Origin: Verrucomicrobiota bacterium
GTDB taxonomy: Bacteria > Verrucomicrobiota > Verrucomicrobiia > Chthoniobacterales > JAFAMB01
Length of the DNA stretch: 13,915 nucleotides
Assembly (NCBI GenBank): GCA_019236035.1
Contig: JAFAJU010000406.1
Span: 1-13,915, forward strand
Direction of reading: 5' to 3'
The translations under genes and the position numbers were made by a program. The notes under the pieces were generated by a model. The model saw only the letters and a list, made by a program, of their open reading frames with translations. It did no database searches and had not been told where the DNA came from. Below are positions 6,120-13,583 of this stretch, one piece after another; within the stretch, counting starts at the first letter, position 1, and each line of letters starts with the position of its first letter.

Positions 6120-7028
6120 ATGCATCAGAAGCTTTCATCAACCAGGATGGACGCTGCATTCGAAAAAGTGACGTTTGAGAACGACGCTTCCATCCTGTTT
6201 AAGCACGTGACTGCACAGAGGTTTCGATTTGTTTACCACTATCACCCGGAAATCGAGCTGGTCTACTTCGCAGAAGGGGATGGGCTTGAATTTATCGGCG
6301 ATTCAAGCCAAGCATTTAAGGCCGGACATCTAGTTTTGCTTGGGAGTAACCTTCCGCATCTGTGGATAAACGACCCCGAATGCCAGTATGCAGAGGCGTG
6401 TGTGGTTCAATTCAAGAAGGAAATATTAGGCGATTTCCTCCTGCTGCTTCCTGAACTCGCGCGGATCAGACTGCTCGTGGACTCTGCGGCCAGGGGAGTG
6501 GTGTTTTCGAAGCTGATCACATTAGAGGTCGTACCTCTTTTAACGCGGCTGGGTGAAGAAACCGGTGCGAAACGTTTGCTCACTCTGCTCGAAATCCTGG
6601 CAGTGCTTAGCCGTGACGGACAAAGCTGCAGACTCTGCGCTACCGCCTTTCATGTTCAGCACTCTGCAGAAGATAAGCGGCGCATCGATGGAATTTATCG
6701 ATACCTGAGCGGGCATTTTCGTGAGCCCTGTCCCGTCGGAGAAGTATCTCGAGCGATCGGAATGAATGAGCGAACGTTTAGCCGATTCTTTCGCCGCGAG
6801 ACGGGACGCAACTACATCGAAGCACTCCTGGACCTGCGCTTGAGCTACGCGTGCAGACTCTTGAAGGACAGTGACAAAACGGTTACTGAAGCCGCGTATG
6901 AGTGCGGCTTTACGAATCTGGCAAACTTCAATCGCCAATTTCGGCGACATTATCGAATGACTCCGAAAGAGTACCGCAAACACTGGGCCGAAGAGGAGCT
7001 CCCCTCTTTTACAGAAAAACGTGCCTAG
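6120..7028 (+). CDS. AraC-family transcriptional regulator with N-terminal cupin domain
   Basis: This is a 302-aa sugar-responsive transcription factor. Residues about 25-110 form a cupin-like ligand domain with HYHPEIELVYFAEGDG, an F..GHLVLLG turn and LPHLW, as in AraC/MelR/RhaS-type sensors. The C-terminal about 100 residues hold two helix-turn-helix motifs. The first is VGEVSRAIGMNERTFSRFFRRETG. The second lies in TVTEAAYECGFTNLANFNRQF and ends with the signature YRMTPKEYRKH. Family knowledge says such proteins bind paired direct half-sites and activate nearby transport and hydrolase genes. The transporter/GH30 operon begins 400 nt downstream in the same direction and is the obvious target. 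The divergent rbsC remnant may have been a second one. ATG 6120 and ATG 6147 are both possible starts; neither has a good Shine-Dalgarno site, and the similarity begins near FEKV, just after the second. Confidence 0.93.
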   Translation: MHQKLSSTRMDAAFEKVTFENDASILFKHVTAQRFRFVYHYHPEIELVYFAEGDGLEFIGDSSQAFKAGHLVLLGSNLPHLWINDPECQYAEACVVQFKKEILGDFLLLLPELARIRLLVDSAARGVVFSKLITLEVVPLLTRLGEETGAKRLLTLLEILAVLSRDGQSCRLCATAFHVQHSAEDKRRIDGIYRYLSGHFREPCPVGEVSRAIGMNERTFSRFFRRETGRNYIEALLDLRLSYACRLLKDSDKTVTEAAYECGFTNLANFNRQFRRHYRMTPKEYRKHWAEEELPSFTEKRA

Positions 7029-7430
7029 TCGCGGAAGCGTTGCCTAGCGAACTGCTCGCCGGAGCAACGGGGCCCTTCTCACAGAATTACCAAGCTGATC
7101 AGAAAGGGGCGAAGAAATCCGCCAAACGCGGAGGCCACCATTCGCCTAAGGAAGGTAGACACCCCCAGATCTCGGCTTTTGCACATTTGCATGTAAAAAA
7201 GTATCGGCATTGCTGTCGGCCTCAGCCTCCGCTCTCGTCTGAAAGATCGGGCTGCTAGCAATCCGATTTACCAGGGAAATGACCGGTTTTTCGTGGCCGG
7301 CGGTATGGCTATTTTCTAGCATCTTCCGAGAATTAAATTTTTCGAAAAAGTATCTGTTTTTGTCTCTTTTTGCGAAGCGCCCTTTCAGTGAGGGGACAAT
7401 ATTTGGGTTCGAAATTCCCCCCTTTGTCTC
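7029..7430 (+). promoter_or_regulatory. Promoter/operator region of the sugar transport operon
   Basis: No gene is readable here. A weak hairpin follows araC (TGCTC-GCCG-GAGCA, 7053-7066) without a T-run, so it is a doubtful terminator. Two TTTGCA repeats lie 8 nt apart (7178-7183 and 7186-7191). A perfect palindrome TTTTTCGAAAAA sits at 7338-7349, about 80 nt before the binding-protein start, in an AT-rich tract where a promoter is likely. The core TTTCGAAAA recurs upstream of the GH30 gene (10605-10613). These are candidate operators; the cognate regulator is unknown. Confidence 0.4.
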
Positions 7431-8693
7431 ATGAAACTCAAATCTCTTCTCTCTTGCGCCCTATTGGGTTCGATCGTCTCGCATGCTTCGGCCGAAACGG
7501 TCATCAAGATCCTGCACATTCAGTCCAATTCCAAAATCAGAGAAATCTGGCAACAGGCCGCTCAAAAGTTTGAAAGCACGCACCCAGGGGTCAAAGTTCA
7601 ATTTGATTACCTGGAAAACGAGGCGTTCAAGGCCAAGTTACCGACTTTGCTGCAGTCATCGGCACGGCCCAGCGCCTTCCACAGCTGGGGCGGAGGAGTG
7701 ATGTACGAGCAGGTCGGCTCTGGTATCTGTCAGGACATCAGCAAATCAGTCAACGAGGGCGGATTTAAAGATACTTTTTATCCCGCTGCTATTCAGAATT
7801 TCACGGTAGAGGGTAAAATTTACGGACTGCCTAACGACGTTGCGCCGATCGTTCTCTGGTACAATAAAGACCTGTGCCAGAAGGCGGGCATAGACCCGGC
7901 CCAGATCAAGTATTGGGAGGACTTTGTTGACGCAGTCAAGAAATGTCAGGCGGCGGGGATCACCCCGTTAGCGGCGGGCGGCAAAGACAAATGGCCTCTC
8001 CATTTTTATACCGCCCTGCTCATGATGCGCATCCAGGGCAAGGAAGGCATGGAGGCGGCCTATCAGGACAAGAATGGCGGCTTCGCTAATCCCGATGTTG
8101 TTAAGGCTTTCAAGTTTTTTCAGGATTTCGCAGCCCTGCAGCCGTTTCAGAAGGGATATTTGGCCAATACCTACAACGAGGCGGCCGGGACTTTCCATGA
8201 TGGCAAAACGGCGTTTCACCTGATGGGAAGTTGGGATCTGGTTGAGGGCCGGGCTAATGCGGCCGATAAAAAAGGACTCCCGGATGAAAAATTAGGGTGG
8301 ATTTTCTTTCCGGAAGTCAAAGGCGGCAAAGGCAAAGCTAACGATCTCTTCGCGAGTCTGGACGGCTGGCTGATTACGAAAGAAGCGCCGAAAGAGACGA
8401 TCGATTTCATGAGGGTTTGGCTAGGCAAGGATATCCAGACTGAGTTAGCGGGCCCAGGACTGTTTATTCCGGCGGTGAAAGGTACTGCCGATGTCATCCA
8501 GGACCCTCTTCTAAAGCAAATCGCCCAGGAGATCGATCGAACGCAGTGGATCGAGATCGCGATGGATCAGCTGTTGGGGCCCGACACCGGCAGGGTGCTA
8601 AATGATATGAGCGCGGATCTCGCTTCGGGCAACACAACGCCTGAAAAAGCTGCAAAGGCTCTCGAGGCATCTTGGCAGCAAAACAAACAATGA
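7431..8693 (+). CDS. Sugar ABC transporter substrate-binding protein (family 1)
   Basis: This 420-aa extracytoplasmic solute-binding protein would capture a carbohydrate and deliver it to the two permeases encoded next. Residues 1-21 are a signal peptide: a KLK start, a hydrophobic core, and an AXA site with predicted cleavage after A21 (ASA|ET). There is no lipobox cysteine, so it is probably a soluble periplasmic protein. The mature part follows the MalE/UgpB-like family 1 pattern: IWQQAAQKFESTHPGVKVQF near the start, then GKIYGLPNDVAPIVLWYNKDLCQKAGI, W.DFVDAVKKCQAAGITPLA, and a C-terminal SLDGWLITKEAPK segment. The length is normal. The ligand cannot be read from sequence, but the GH30 gene in the same operon points to a glycoside or short oligosaccharide. 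No Shine-Dalgarno site precedes ATG 7431, although the signal peptide fixes the start well. Confidence 0.95.
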   Translation: MKLKSLLSCALLGSIVSHASAETVIKILHIQSNSKIREIWQQAAQKFESTHPGVKVQFDYLENEAFKAKLPTLLQSSARPSAFHSWGGGVMYEQVGSGICQDISKSVNEGGFKDTFYPAAIQNFTVEGKIYGLPNDVAPIVLWYNKDLCQKAGIDPAQIKYWEDFVDAVKKCQAAGITPLAAGGKDKWPLHFYTALLMMRIQGKEGMEAAYQDKNGGFANPDVVKAFKFFQDFAALQPFQKGYLANTYNEAAGTFHDGKTAFHLMGSWDLVEGRANAADKKGLPDEKLGWIFFPEVKGGKGKANDLFASLDGWLITKEAPKETIDFMRVWLGKDIQTELAGPGLFIPAVKGTADVIQDPLLKQIAQEIDRTQWIEIAMDQLLGPDTGRVLNDMSADLASGNTTPEKAAKALEASWQQNKQ

Positions 8694-8713
8694 CTGACTG
8701 ATTCTAAGCACCC

Positions 8714-9748
8714 ATGGCGCTCCCAACCGATCCCCGCTCTCCGGGCCCCAAACGACCTCCGGTGCCGACCTTGACTTCAAACGTGCAGCAAGGATTGCCC
8801 AGCCTGGCAGAGGCGCGAGAGTTAGAAGTAATGTTAGGCGCGCGGCCGAGCTTGTGGCGGAGGCTGCAGGATTTTTCCGGCTCGAGCCAGATGAGAGCCT
8901 GCTTGCTCTTTTTGCCGCCTGCGCTGTTGATCTTTACACTTTTTGTAACCTGGCCGGTGGTTGAAGCCGCTTATTACAGCTTCTTTAACTGGAATGGTTA
9001 CGGTGCGCCGTCCAAATGGATTGGGCTGGAAAATTTCCTGCGGGTGTTGAATGACCCGATTTTCTACCATTCGCTGTTTAACAATCTGCTGATAGTCCTG
9101 GTTTCAGCGTTTATCCAGGTTCCGATAGCCTTGGCGTTAGCACTCCTGATCTCCGACAAGAGCCGTTCGAGCGTCATCTTTCGGGCCATTTTCTTCCTGC
9201 CGTACATCCTTGGAGAAATTGTCGCTGGATTGATCTGGCGTTACATTTACGACGGCAACTATGGCGTAGTGGCGGTGATTTGTCGCTGGTTCGGTCAGCA
9301 AGCACCCGAGGTGCTTGCCACCGAAGGTTGGGCTACTGCAGCACTGCTTCTGGTGATTGTTTGGAAGTATTTTGGCTTCCACATGGCGCTTTTTGTCGCA
9401 GGCAGACAGGGAGTCGGTTACGATGTCCTCGAAGCGGCGAAAATCGACGGAGCAACGCGCTGGCAGAGCACTCTGAACATCGTTTTGCCTCTGATGCGTC
9501 CGGTGATCGTGCTATCGCTGTTCTTCAGCATCCTTGGTTCGTTGCAAGCTTTCGCCATAATTGTGGCGTTAACCGACGGGGGACCATCCAATTCGACTCA
9601 CTCGGCGGTTTCTTATCTTTACAATTTCGGCATCAAGCGCATGCGCGTGGGCTTTGGAAGTGCGATCGGGGTGACGCTTTTCATCGTGTGCGTATTGGTA
9701 ATGGTGTTCTATAAGCGGCTCTTCATGCGCCCTAAGGAGGGGCGATAA
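8714..9748 (+). CDS. Sugar ABC transporter permease, MalF/UgpA-like
   Basis: This is an inner-membrane subunit of a carbohydrate importer. After a polar, proline-rich N-terminal stretch of about 58 residues, six membrane helices are evident, at roughly 62-82, 119-145, 155-178, 205-228, 264-287 and 312-336. The cytoplasmic EAA loop that contacts the ATPase reads EAAKIDGATRWQSTLNIVLP from residue 240, an excellent match to the family. The gene starts 20 nt after the binding-protein gene and ends 3 nt before the second permease, so all are cotranscribed. The N-terminal extension is longer than in most relatives and no good Shine-Dalgarno site precedes ATG 8714, so a later start (for instance ATG 8831) is possible; the transmembrane part is unaffected. 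No ATPase gene is present in the operon. Confidence 0.94.
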   Translation: MALPTDPRSPGPKRPPVPTLTSNVQQGLPSLAEARELEVMLGARPSLWRRLQDFSGSSQMRACLLFLPPALLIFTLFVTWPVVEAAYYSFFNWNGYGAPSKWIGLENFLRVLNDPIFYHSLFNNLLIVLVSAFIQVPIALALALLISDKSRSSVIFRAIFFLPYILGEIVAGLIWRYIYDGNYGVVAVICRWFGQQAPEVLATEGWATAALLLVIVWKYFGFHMALFVAGRQGVGYDVLEAAKIDGATRWQSTLNIVLPLMRPVIVLSLFFSILGSLQAFAIIVALTDGGPSNSTHSAVSYLYNFGIKRMRVGFGSAIGVTLFIVCVLVMVFYKRLFMRPKEGR

Positions 9749-9751
9749 CCC

Positions 9752-10585
9752 ATGGAATCGAATCGTTCGGGATTGTTTGTCTATTACCGGTGGCTGGTGC
9801 TGCTGCTAGCGTCAGGGCTGTGCCTCTTTCCACTGTGGGCTACCTTCATCGGAGGTTTCAAATCCACAGGTGATCTGCGTACGAATGCTTTCGGTTTGCC
9901 TCGGGAATGGATAACCGATAACTATGTGTCGATCGCCACCGGGGCTCGCTTTTGGCAAATGCTGGGCAACTCGGCTTTCATCGCCTTCGTTACGGTCGTT
10001 TTGACGTTGTTGATCAGTTCGATGGCGGCCTTTGTGCTGGCCCACCTTCACTTTGCTGGCAAAAAGTGGATTTCCAACTACCTGGCTTTAGGGCTCACTT
10101 TTCCGTTTGCCACAGCGGTCCTTCCGGTCTTTATCCGCGTGCGCGACCTGGGGTTGCTGGACAGCTATTGGGGGGTGATCCTGCCCCAGGTCGCCTTCAA
10201 TCTGGGTTTTGCAGTGGTGCTGCTGCACGGCTTTTTCTCAGAATTGCCCAACGAGTTGTTTGAAGCCGCCTTCGTCGATGGCTGCGGTTACACGCGCATG
10301 TTTTGGCAGCTAACCTTGCCTCTTTCGCGACCGATCCTAGCTACCGTGGGAGTATTGGCCCTGATCGGCAGCTGGAACGAGTACCTGTTGCCTTTAGTGA
10401 TGATTAATAGTGAATCGCTCTATCCCTGGCCTCTCGGAATCATGCAGTATCAAGGCCAATATGGTACAGATTGGGGGAAGGTGCTGGCGTTTGTAAGTCT
10501 GACTCTGACGCCGGCACTGATCTTTTATCTCCTAGCTCAGAAACACATCATCGCAGGGTTGACTGCCGGTGCGGTCAAAGGATGA
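9752..10585 (+). CDS. Sugar ABC transporter permease, MalG/UgpE-like
   Basis: This is the second membrane subunit of the importer, 277 aa, the usual MalG length. Six helices are visible, near 12-32, 70-98, 107-128, 137-160, 192-215 and 246-270. The EAA loop reads EAAFVDGCGYTRMFWQLTLP from residue 171, and the protein ends with the family's typical QKHIIAGLTAGAVKG. ATG 9752 is preceded by AAGGAGG (9734-9740), one of the few strong ribosome-binding sites in the window, placed inside the end of the preceding permease gene. It pairs with the MalF-like protein to form the channel. The shared ATPase (MalK/MsiK-type) must be encoded elsewhere. Confidence 0.96.
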   Translation: MESNRSGLFVYYRWLVLLLASGLCLFPLWATFIGGFKSTGDLRTNAFGLPREWITDNYVSIATGARFWQMLGNSAFIAFVTVVLTLLISSMAAFVLAHLHFAGKKWISNYLALGLTFPFATAVLPVFIRVRDLGLLDSYWGVILPQVAFNLGFAVVLLHGFFSELPNELFEAAFVDGCGYTRMFWQLTLPLSRPILATVGVLALIGSWNEYLLPLVMINSESLYPWPLGIMQYQGQYGTDWGKVLAFVSLTLTPALIFYLLAQKHIIAGLTAGAVKG

Positions 10586-10663
10586 ATAAGGTGTCACGAG
10601 AGCCTTTCGAAAAGCGGTGTAAATCGAAAAACCAAAGCGCTTACGCAAAGTGGAGTCGATGAA
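10586..10663 (+). promoter_or_regulatory. Intergenic operator candidates and RBS before GH30 gene
   Basis: These 78 nt contain TTTCGAAAA (10605-10613), which shares its core with the palindrome upstream of the transporter operon. They also contain the perfect 8-mer palindrome AAGCGCTT (10635-10642), which matches the typical core of LacI/GalR-family operators (AAnCGnTT). GGAG at 10651-10654 lies 9 nt before ATG 10664 and serves as the ribosome-binding site. The hydrolase may therefore have its own regulated promoter as well as operon read-through. The regulator is not encoded in the window. Confidence 0.4.
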
Positions 10664-12034
10664 ATGCACAACCTGACGTGGACTGCCACGAGTCAAAGGT
10701 CGCAATGGCAGTCAAAGGATGGGGCGAGGATCTCGTCTGCATCGGGAGTTAAATGGGACGTGGAGGTACAGCTCGAGGAGCCGCTTCAGACCGTCGATGG
10801 GTTTGGCGCATGCTTCAATGAACTAGGGTGGACGTCGTTAAGCGCTCTCGCAGATGAAGACAGGGAGGCAATCTTTCGGGAGTTGTTCTCGCCAGACGTA
10901 GGCCTCAACTTCAATCTCTGCCGCGTGCCCTTGGGTGCTAACGATTTTTCACGAGACTGGTATTCTTGCGATGAAGAACCTGAAGACTTCGCGCTCGAGC
11001 ATTTCAGTATCGCAAACGATCTCGAAACTCTCATTCCATTCATCAAAAATGCGCTCAAGTATCAGCCGGGACTGAAGCTCTGGGCCTCGCCCTGGAGTCC
11101 GCCAACCTGGATGAAATACAATAAGCACTACGCAGGAGAAATGTCCGGCCCGGATATGCCCCCGAACGGCTTGAAACCAGAACAGCTAGCTCGTGAGGGC
11201 AAGGACCAATTTATCCAGGCGGATCGCTATTTTAGTACTTACTCCGCCTACTTTGCACGGTTCATCCAAGAGTATGGAAGGCAAGGCATTAACATCAGCA
11301 TGGTCATGCCTCAGAACGAGTTTAACTCCCCCCAAACATTCCCCAGCTGTACCTGGAGCGCCGAGGGGTTGGCTAGATTTATCTCGTTTCTCGGGCCCGA
11401 GCTTCAGAAGCTAAACGTGGATGTGTTTTTTGGAACCATGGAAAGAGCCAACGAAAAAATCGTTGATATCGCCCTGCTCGATCCCGATGCCGCTAAATAC
11501 ATTAAAGGCGCCGGGTTTCAATGGGCCGGCAAGAGAGCAATCGTAGGCATACATCGCCGTTATCCCGAGCTGAAGCTTTACCAGACCGAACAGGAATGCG
11601 GGGACGGAAAAAACGATTGGAGATACTGTCGCTACGCCTGGACTCTATTGAAGGGGTTTCTCGAAAACGGCGTGAGTGCCTACCACTACTGGAATATTGC
11701 GCTGAAGGAGGGCGGTGTTAGCAGGTGGGGATGGGCGCAGAACTCATTAGTGACCGTCGACGCGGCGACGCAGACTTATAAATACACCTACGAATACTAC
11801 CTCTTAAAGCATATTAGCCATTTTGTTAAACCGGGCGCCAGGCGGTTGGATACGTTCACGTTGACGGGTTACGACAATTTGCTGGCGTTTGCAAATCCTG
11901 ACAGGACAGTTGTGATCTTGATGCAGAACGATCTTTGTCAGAGTTTACCGGCCAGCGTAAAAGTTGGTGAACTGATAATCAGTGCTACGTTGGAAACCGA
12001 TTCATTCAACACGTTTGTCGTTCAGGCAAACTAG
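10664..12034 (+). CDS. Glycoside hydrolase family 30 enzyme, cytoplasmic
   Basis: This 456-aa retaining beta-glycosidase belongs to the GH30 (glucosylceramidase-like) family. It begins TVDGFGACFNELGW, followed by the family patterns LNFNLCRVPLGANDFS, FSIANDLETLIPFIKNAL and LKLWASPWSPPTWMK. The predicted acid/base is E219 in MPQNEF and the nucleophile is E309 in YQTEQECG; FQWAGK and HYWNIAL belong to the barrel. The last 80 or so residues form the beta-rich side domain and end in SFNTFVV, as in complete relatives. There is no signal peptide, so unlike many secreted relatives this enzyme should act in the cytoplasm on a substrate imported by the preceding transporter. GH30 members cleave beta-glucosides, beta-1,6-glucan, xylan or fucosides, and the subfamily cannot be fixed here. 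The usual NEP after the acid/base is NEF in this protein. Confidence 0.93.
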   Translation: MHNLTWTATSQRSQWQSKDGARISSASGVKWDVEVQLEEPLQTVDGFGACFNELGWTSLSALADEDREAIFRELFSPDVGLNFNLCRVPLGANDFSRDWYSCDEEPEDFALEHFSIANDLETLIPFIKNALKYQPGLKLWASPWSPPTWMKYNKHYAGEMSGPDMPPNGLKPEQLAREGKDQFIQADRYFSTYSAYFARFIQEYGRQGINISMVMPQNEFNSPQTFPSCTWSAEGLARFISFLGPELQKLNVDVFFGTMERANEKIVDIALLDPDAAKYIKGAGFQWAGKRAIVGIHRRYPELKLYQTEQECGDGKNDWRYCRYAWTLLKGFLENGVSAYHYWNIALKEGGVSRWGWAQNSLVTVDAATQTYKYTYEYYLLKHISHFVKPGARRLDTFTLTGYDNLLAFANPDRTVVILMQNDLCQSLPASVKVGELIISATLETDSFNTFVVQAN

Positions 12035-12194
12035 ACGAGCGCGCGATGTTTCGAGAGAAGCAATCTTCCGCCGTTGGCGCGAACATCTCCGACTAACCTA
12101 TGAACTGCATTTTGTGAAATCAGCAAGACTGATAGATGCAGGCTCGGCTACTTTTGAGATGTGATGTGCAGACAGTAAATGGAGCAAACGGCAG

Positions 12195-12407
12195 ATGGAA
12201 GTGTCACGAGAAAACGTTCCGGATTTTGTTAAAAACTCGTTGCTATACGCAGCATTCTCAGCGGAACGCGACGAAATTTTGCGACATAAATGGATCGAGA
12301 GCGAAAAAGCAGGGCAGGATATCGGATTCGAAAAAGCACTACTCGACTGGACTATAAAGCACCGCTCCGCTTGGCGAGAACATAGGAAAAAAAACAGTCA
12401 AGGTTAA
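12195..12407 (+). CDS. Small conserved protein, DUF4032-like
   Basis: This is a 70-aa soluble, charged, helical protein. The central pattern LLYAAFSAERDEILRHKWIESEKAGQDIGFEKALLDWTIKHR is the recognisable part. Similar short proteins carrying HKW..SEKAG.DIGFE.AL.DW...H occur in Verrucomicrobiota and are, as I recall, often labelled DUF4032; this is memory of the family and not a search result. No function is known to me. The C-terminus is basic (WREHRKKNSQG). It lies 160 nt after the GH30 gene in the same direction. No terminator or strong promoter separates them, but the spacing makes a shared operon unlikely. ATG 12195 lacks a clear Shine-Dalgarno site. It is real-looking because of its composition and pattern, but short. 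Confidence 0.58.
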   Translation: MEVSRENVPDFVKNSLLYAAFSAERDEILRHKWIESEKAGQDIGFEKALLDWTIKHRSAWREHRKKNSQG

Positions 12408-12745
12408 GGCTTCGGGTATTGTTTTATCATAATCCCTTCAGAAAAATCGCCGTGAAAAGGCCCGGTGCTCGGATTTCGATGAGTAGGTCCCTACCTCCGA
12501 AAGCCGACCCCATTGACTGTCGACGTAGGGACTTTGGGCTGTCTAAAACCGTCCGAGTAGCAGTTAGTCCGTTCTTTCCAAAGTTGCGTTCAATGTTTGG
12601 GACCACGAGAAGGAAATCGAGCAGGAAGGCGAAGCGGAAGACCAGCGAACCACTAGAGCGCGAGCTAGCGCGGAGATGATAGGGCTCGAAGCGGCAATAG
12701 GATGCGCTTTTCATATTCGGAGATACAATGTGATGCCTCCGCCAT
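12408..12745. other. Non-coding stretch with inverted repeat
   Basis: Two open frames on opposite strands cross this region (12419-12679 plus and 12427-12714 minus). Both have arginine/serine-rich compositions and no family resemblance, so I do not call genes. The notable structure is GTCCCTAC (12487-12494) paired with GTAGGGAC (12525-12532) around a 30-nt loop. A second, overlapping palindrome GTAGG-TC-CCTAC lies at 12483-12494. This could be a dispersed hairpin repeat or the end of a small non-autonomous element. Confidence 0.45.
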
Positions 12746-12997
12746 TCATGGCGCCTCTTTGCGTTTTGTCCCGGCCAAAGCCTGTTTTGCTGTTAAGGTT
12801 TCAAGGTATGAGTCCAGACTGTCTCCGTCGATGAGACGTCGACCCCGCCTACTTCCAGGCCAGGTAACGACGACGCTCGAAATCAATCCGGCGTCTATTA
12901 GCTTGTAGGTGATAGCCCTGCTAAATGGCATTTCGTCGACTTGCAACCAGCGCCGCCGGCCGCTCCGACTCACTTCTGTTAACAGTTGTGAACGCAT
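12746..12997 (-). CDS. Excisionase-like winged helix-turn-helix DNA-binding protein
   Basis: This 83-aa protein reads RRWLQVDEMPFSRAITYKLI, then AGLISSVVV, then GSRRGRRLIDGDSLDSYLETL. That order (a helix pair with a recognition helix Y.LI..G.I, a basic wing RRGRRLI, and a closing DSLDSYL helix) is the layout of MerR-like excisionase/HTH_17 proteins. The role by family is sequence-specific DNA binding, as a recombination directionality factor or small regulator. It is transcribed towards the 12.4-12.7 kb non-coding stretch. A tRNA gene and a recombinase start lie 0.4-0.8 kb upstream, but the recombinase points the other way and may be the housekeeping one, so pairing is uncertain. A palindrome just upstream (13008-13034) could be its own operator. 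ATG 12997 is the longest start; no strong ribosome-binding site is seen. Confidence 0.6.
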   Translation of the reverse strand: MRSQLLTEVSRSGRRRWLQVDEMPFSRAITYKLIDAGLISSVVVTWPGSRRGRRLIDGDSLDSYLETLTAKQALAGTKRKEAP

Positions 12998-13402
12998 CTG
13001 GCGTTCAATAAAGCAAAATCCATTTTGCCTTTATGCACCCCAAAAAAAAGGCCGACGTGAATGGCAGTGACCTTACGTGTACTGATATGATCCGTGCATG
13101 TTGCACGAGAAACTGGCGAACTGTCCGAAATGTCGGTCAAATGGAATTTTAAACTTTTTTGAGGGTTTTTTCGCTAGCGGCGATACGTAGGGCTGCTACC
13201 CGAATCGTCACCAGCCATGCTACTTTTAGACAGCGTTCATGTTCGTACCGGAGGATTCAGTGCAAGTTTCATCCGCGGGTTGACAGAGGGGACAAAAACA
13301 ACAGGAAACAACTATAATTTGTTAAAAACGATGTGTGACTTTGTGTGTGAAAAGCCGTTTTTAAGTCGAACGGATGCCAGCGGATCAAGTCTGGAAGCCG
13401 AT
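12998..13402. promoter_or_regulatory. Intergenic region with palindromes, upstream of HTH gene
   Basis: No convincing gene is present. An interrupted palindrome lies 11 nt before the HTH gene start: ATAAAG-CAAAAT (13008-13019), CC, then ATTTTG-C-CTTTAT (13022-13034, one bulged base). A second hairpin is CGTGCA-TGT-TGCACG at 13093-13107. Near the right end, GTGTGACTTTGTGTG (13333-13347) matches 14 of 15 bases at the start of the window (1-15). An open frame at 13217-13465 runs backwards through the tRNA gene and is spurious. Confidence 0.4.
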
Positions 13403-13476
13403 TGGAGCGGGCAAAGGGAATCGAACCCTCATAGCCAGCTTGGAAGGCTGGAGCTTTACCATTAAGCTATGCCCGC
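13403..13476 (-). tRNA. tRNA-Gly (anticodon UCC)
   Basis: On the minus strand the acceptor GCGGGCA (13476-13470) pairs exactly with TGCCCGC (13413-13407). The discriminator is T, and CCA is encoded in the DNA (13405-13403). The anticodon arm CCAGC-CTTCCAA-GCTGG gives anticodon TCC, which reads GGA/GGG codons. The T arm GAGGG-TTCGATT-CCCTT is normal. The length is 74 nt including CCA, as expected for tRNA-Gly. tRNA 3' ends are common integration sites; no duplicated 3' end was noticed elsewhere in the window. Confidence 0.97.
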
Positions 13477-13520
13477 GCTCTCGCGAGAAGACGTAATCAT
13501 GGGGCAGTTTTTAAAAATCT

Positions 13521-13583
13521 CAACCGCGAATGCACACGAATATTGGACGCGAATGGACACGAACCGCGAATGGACGCGAATAG
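13521..13583 (+). repeat. GCGAATGGACACGAA repeat cluster, forward arm
   Basis: This is a short tandem array of degenerate units built on GCGAATGGAC(A/G)CGAA: CCGCGAATGCACACGAA, then GCGAATGGACACGAA (13549-13563), then CCGCGAATGGACGCGAA (13564-13580). The same unit occurs inverted at 13764-13795. Such units are, as I recall, dispersed in large numbers in some environmental bacterial genomes, including Verrucomicrobiota; copy number cannot be judged from one window. Confidence 0.8.

Noticed and set aside
6902..7258. 118-codon plus-strand frame downstream of araC
   Set aside because: Begins inside the AraC helix-turn-helix in another frame and continues through the operon promoter region without recognisable motifs.
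12427..12714. 95-codon minus-strand frame and overlapping 86-codon plus-strand frame
   Set aside because: Biased Arg/Ser composition, no known domain, and both cross an inverted repeat; neither is supported over the other.
13217..13465. Plus-strand 82-codon frame reading SGQRESNPHSQLGRL near its end
   Set aside because: The C-terminal part is the reverse strand of tRNA-Gly, a classic spurious translation; the remainder has no family resemblance.
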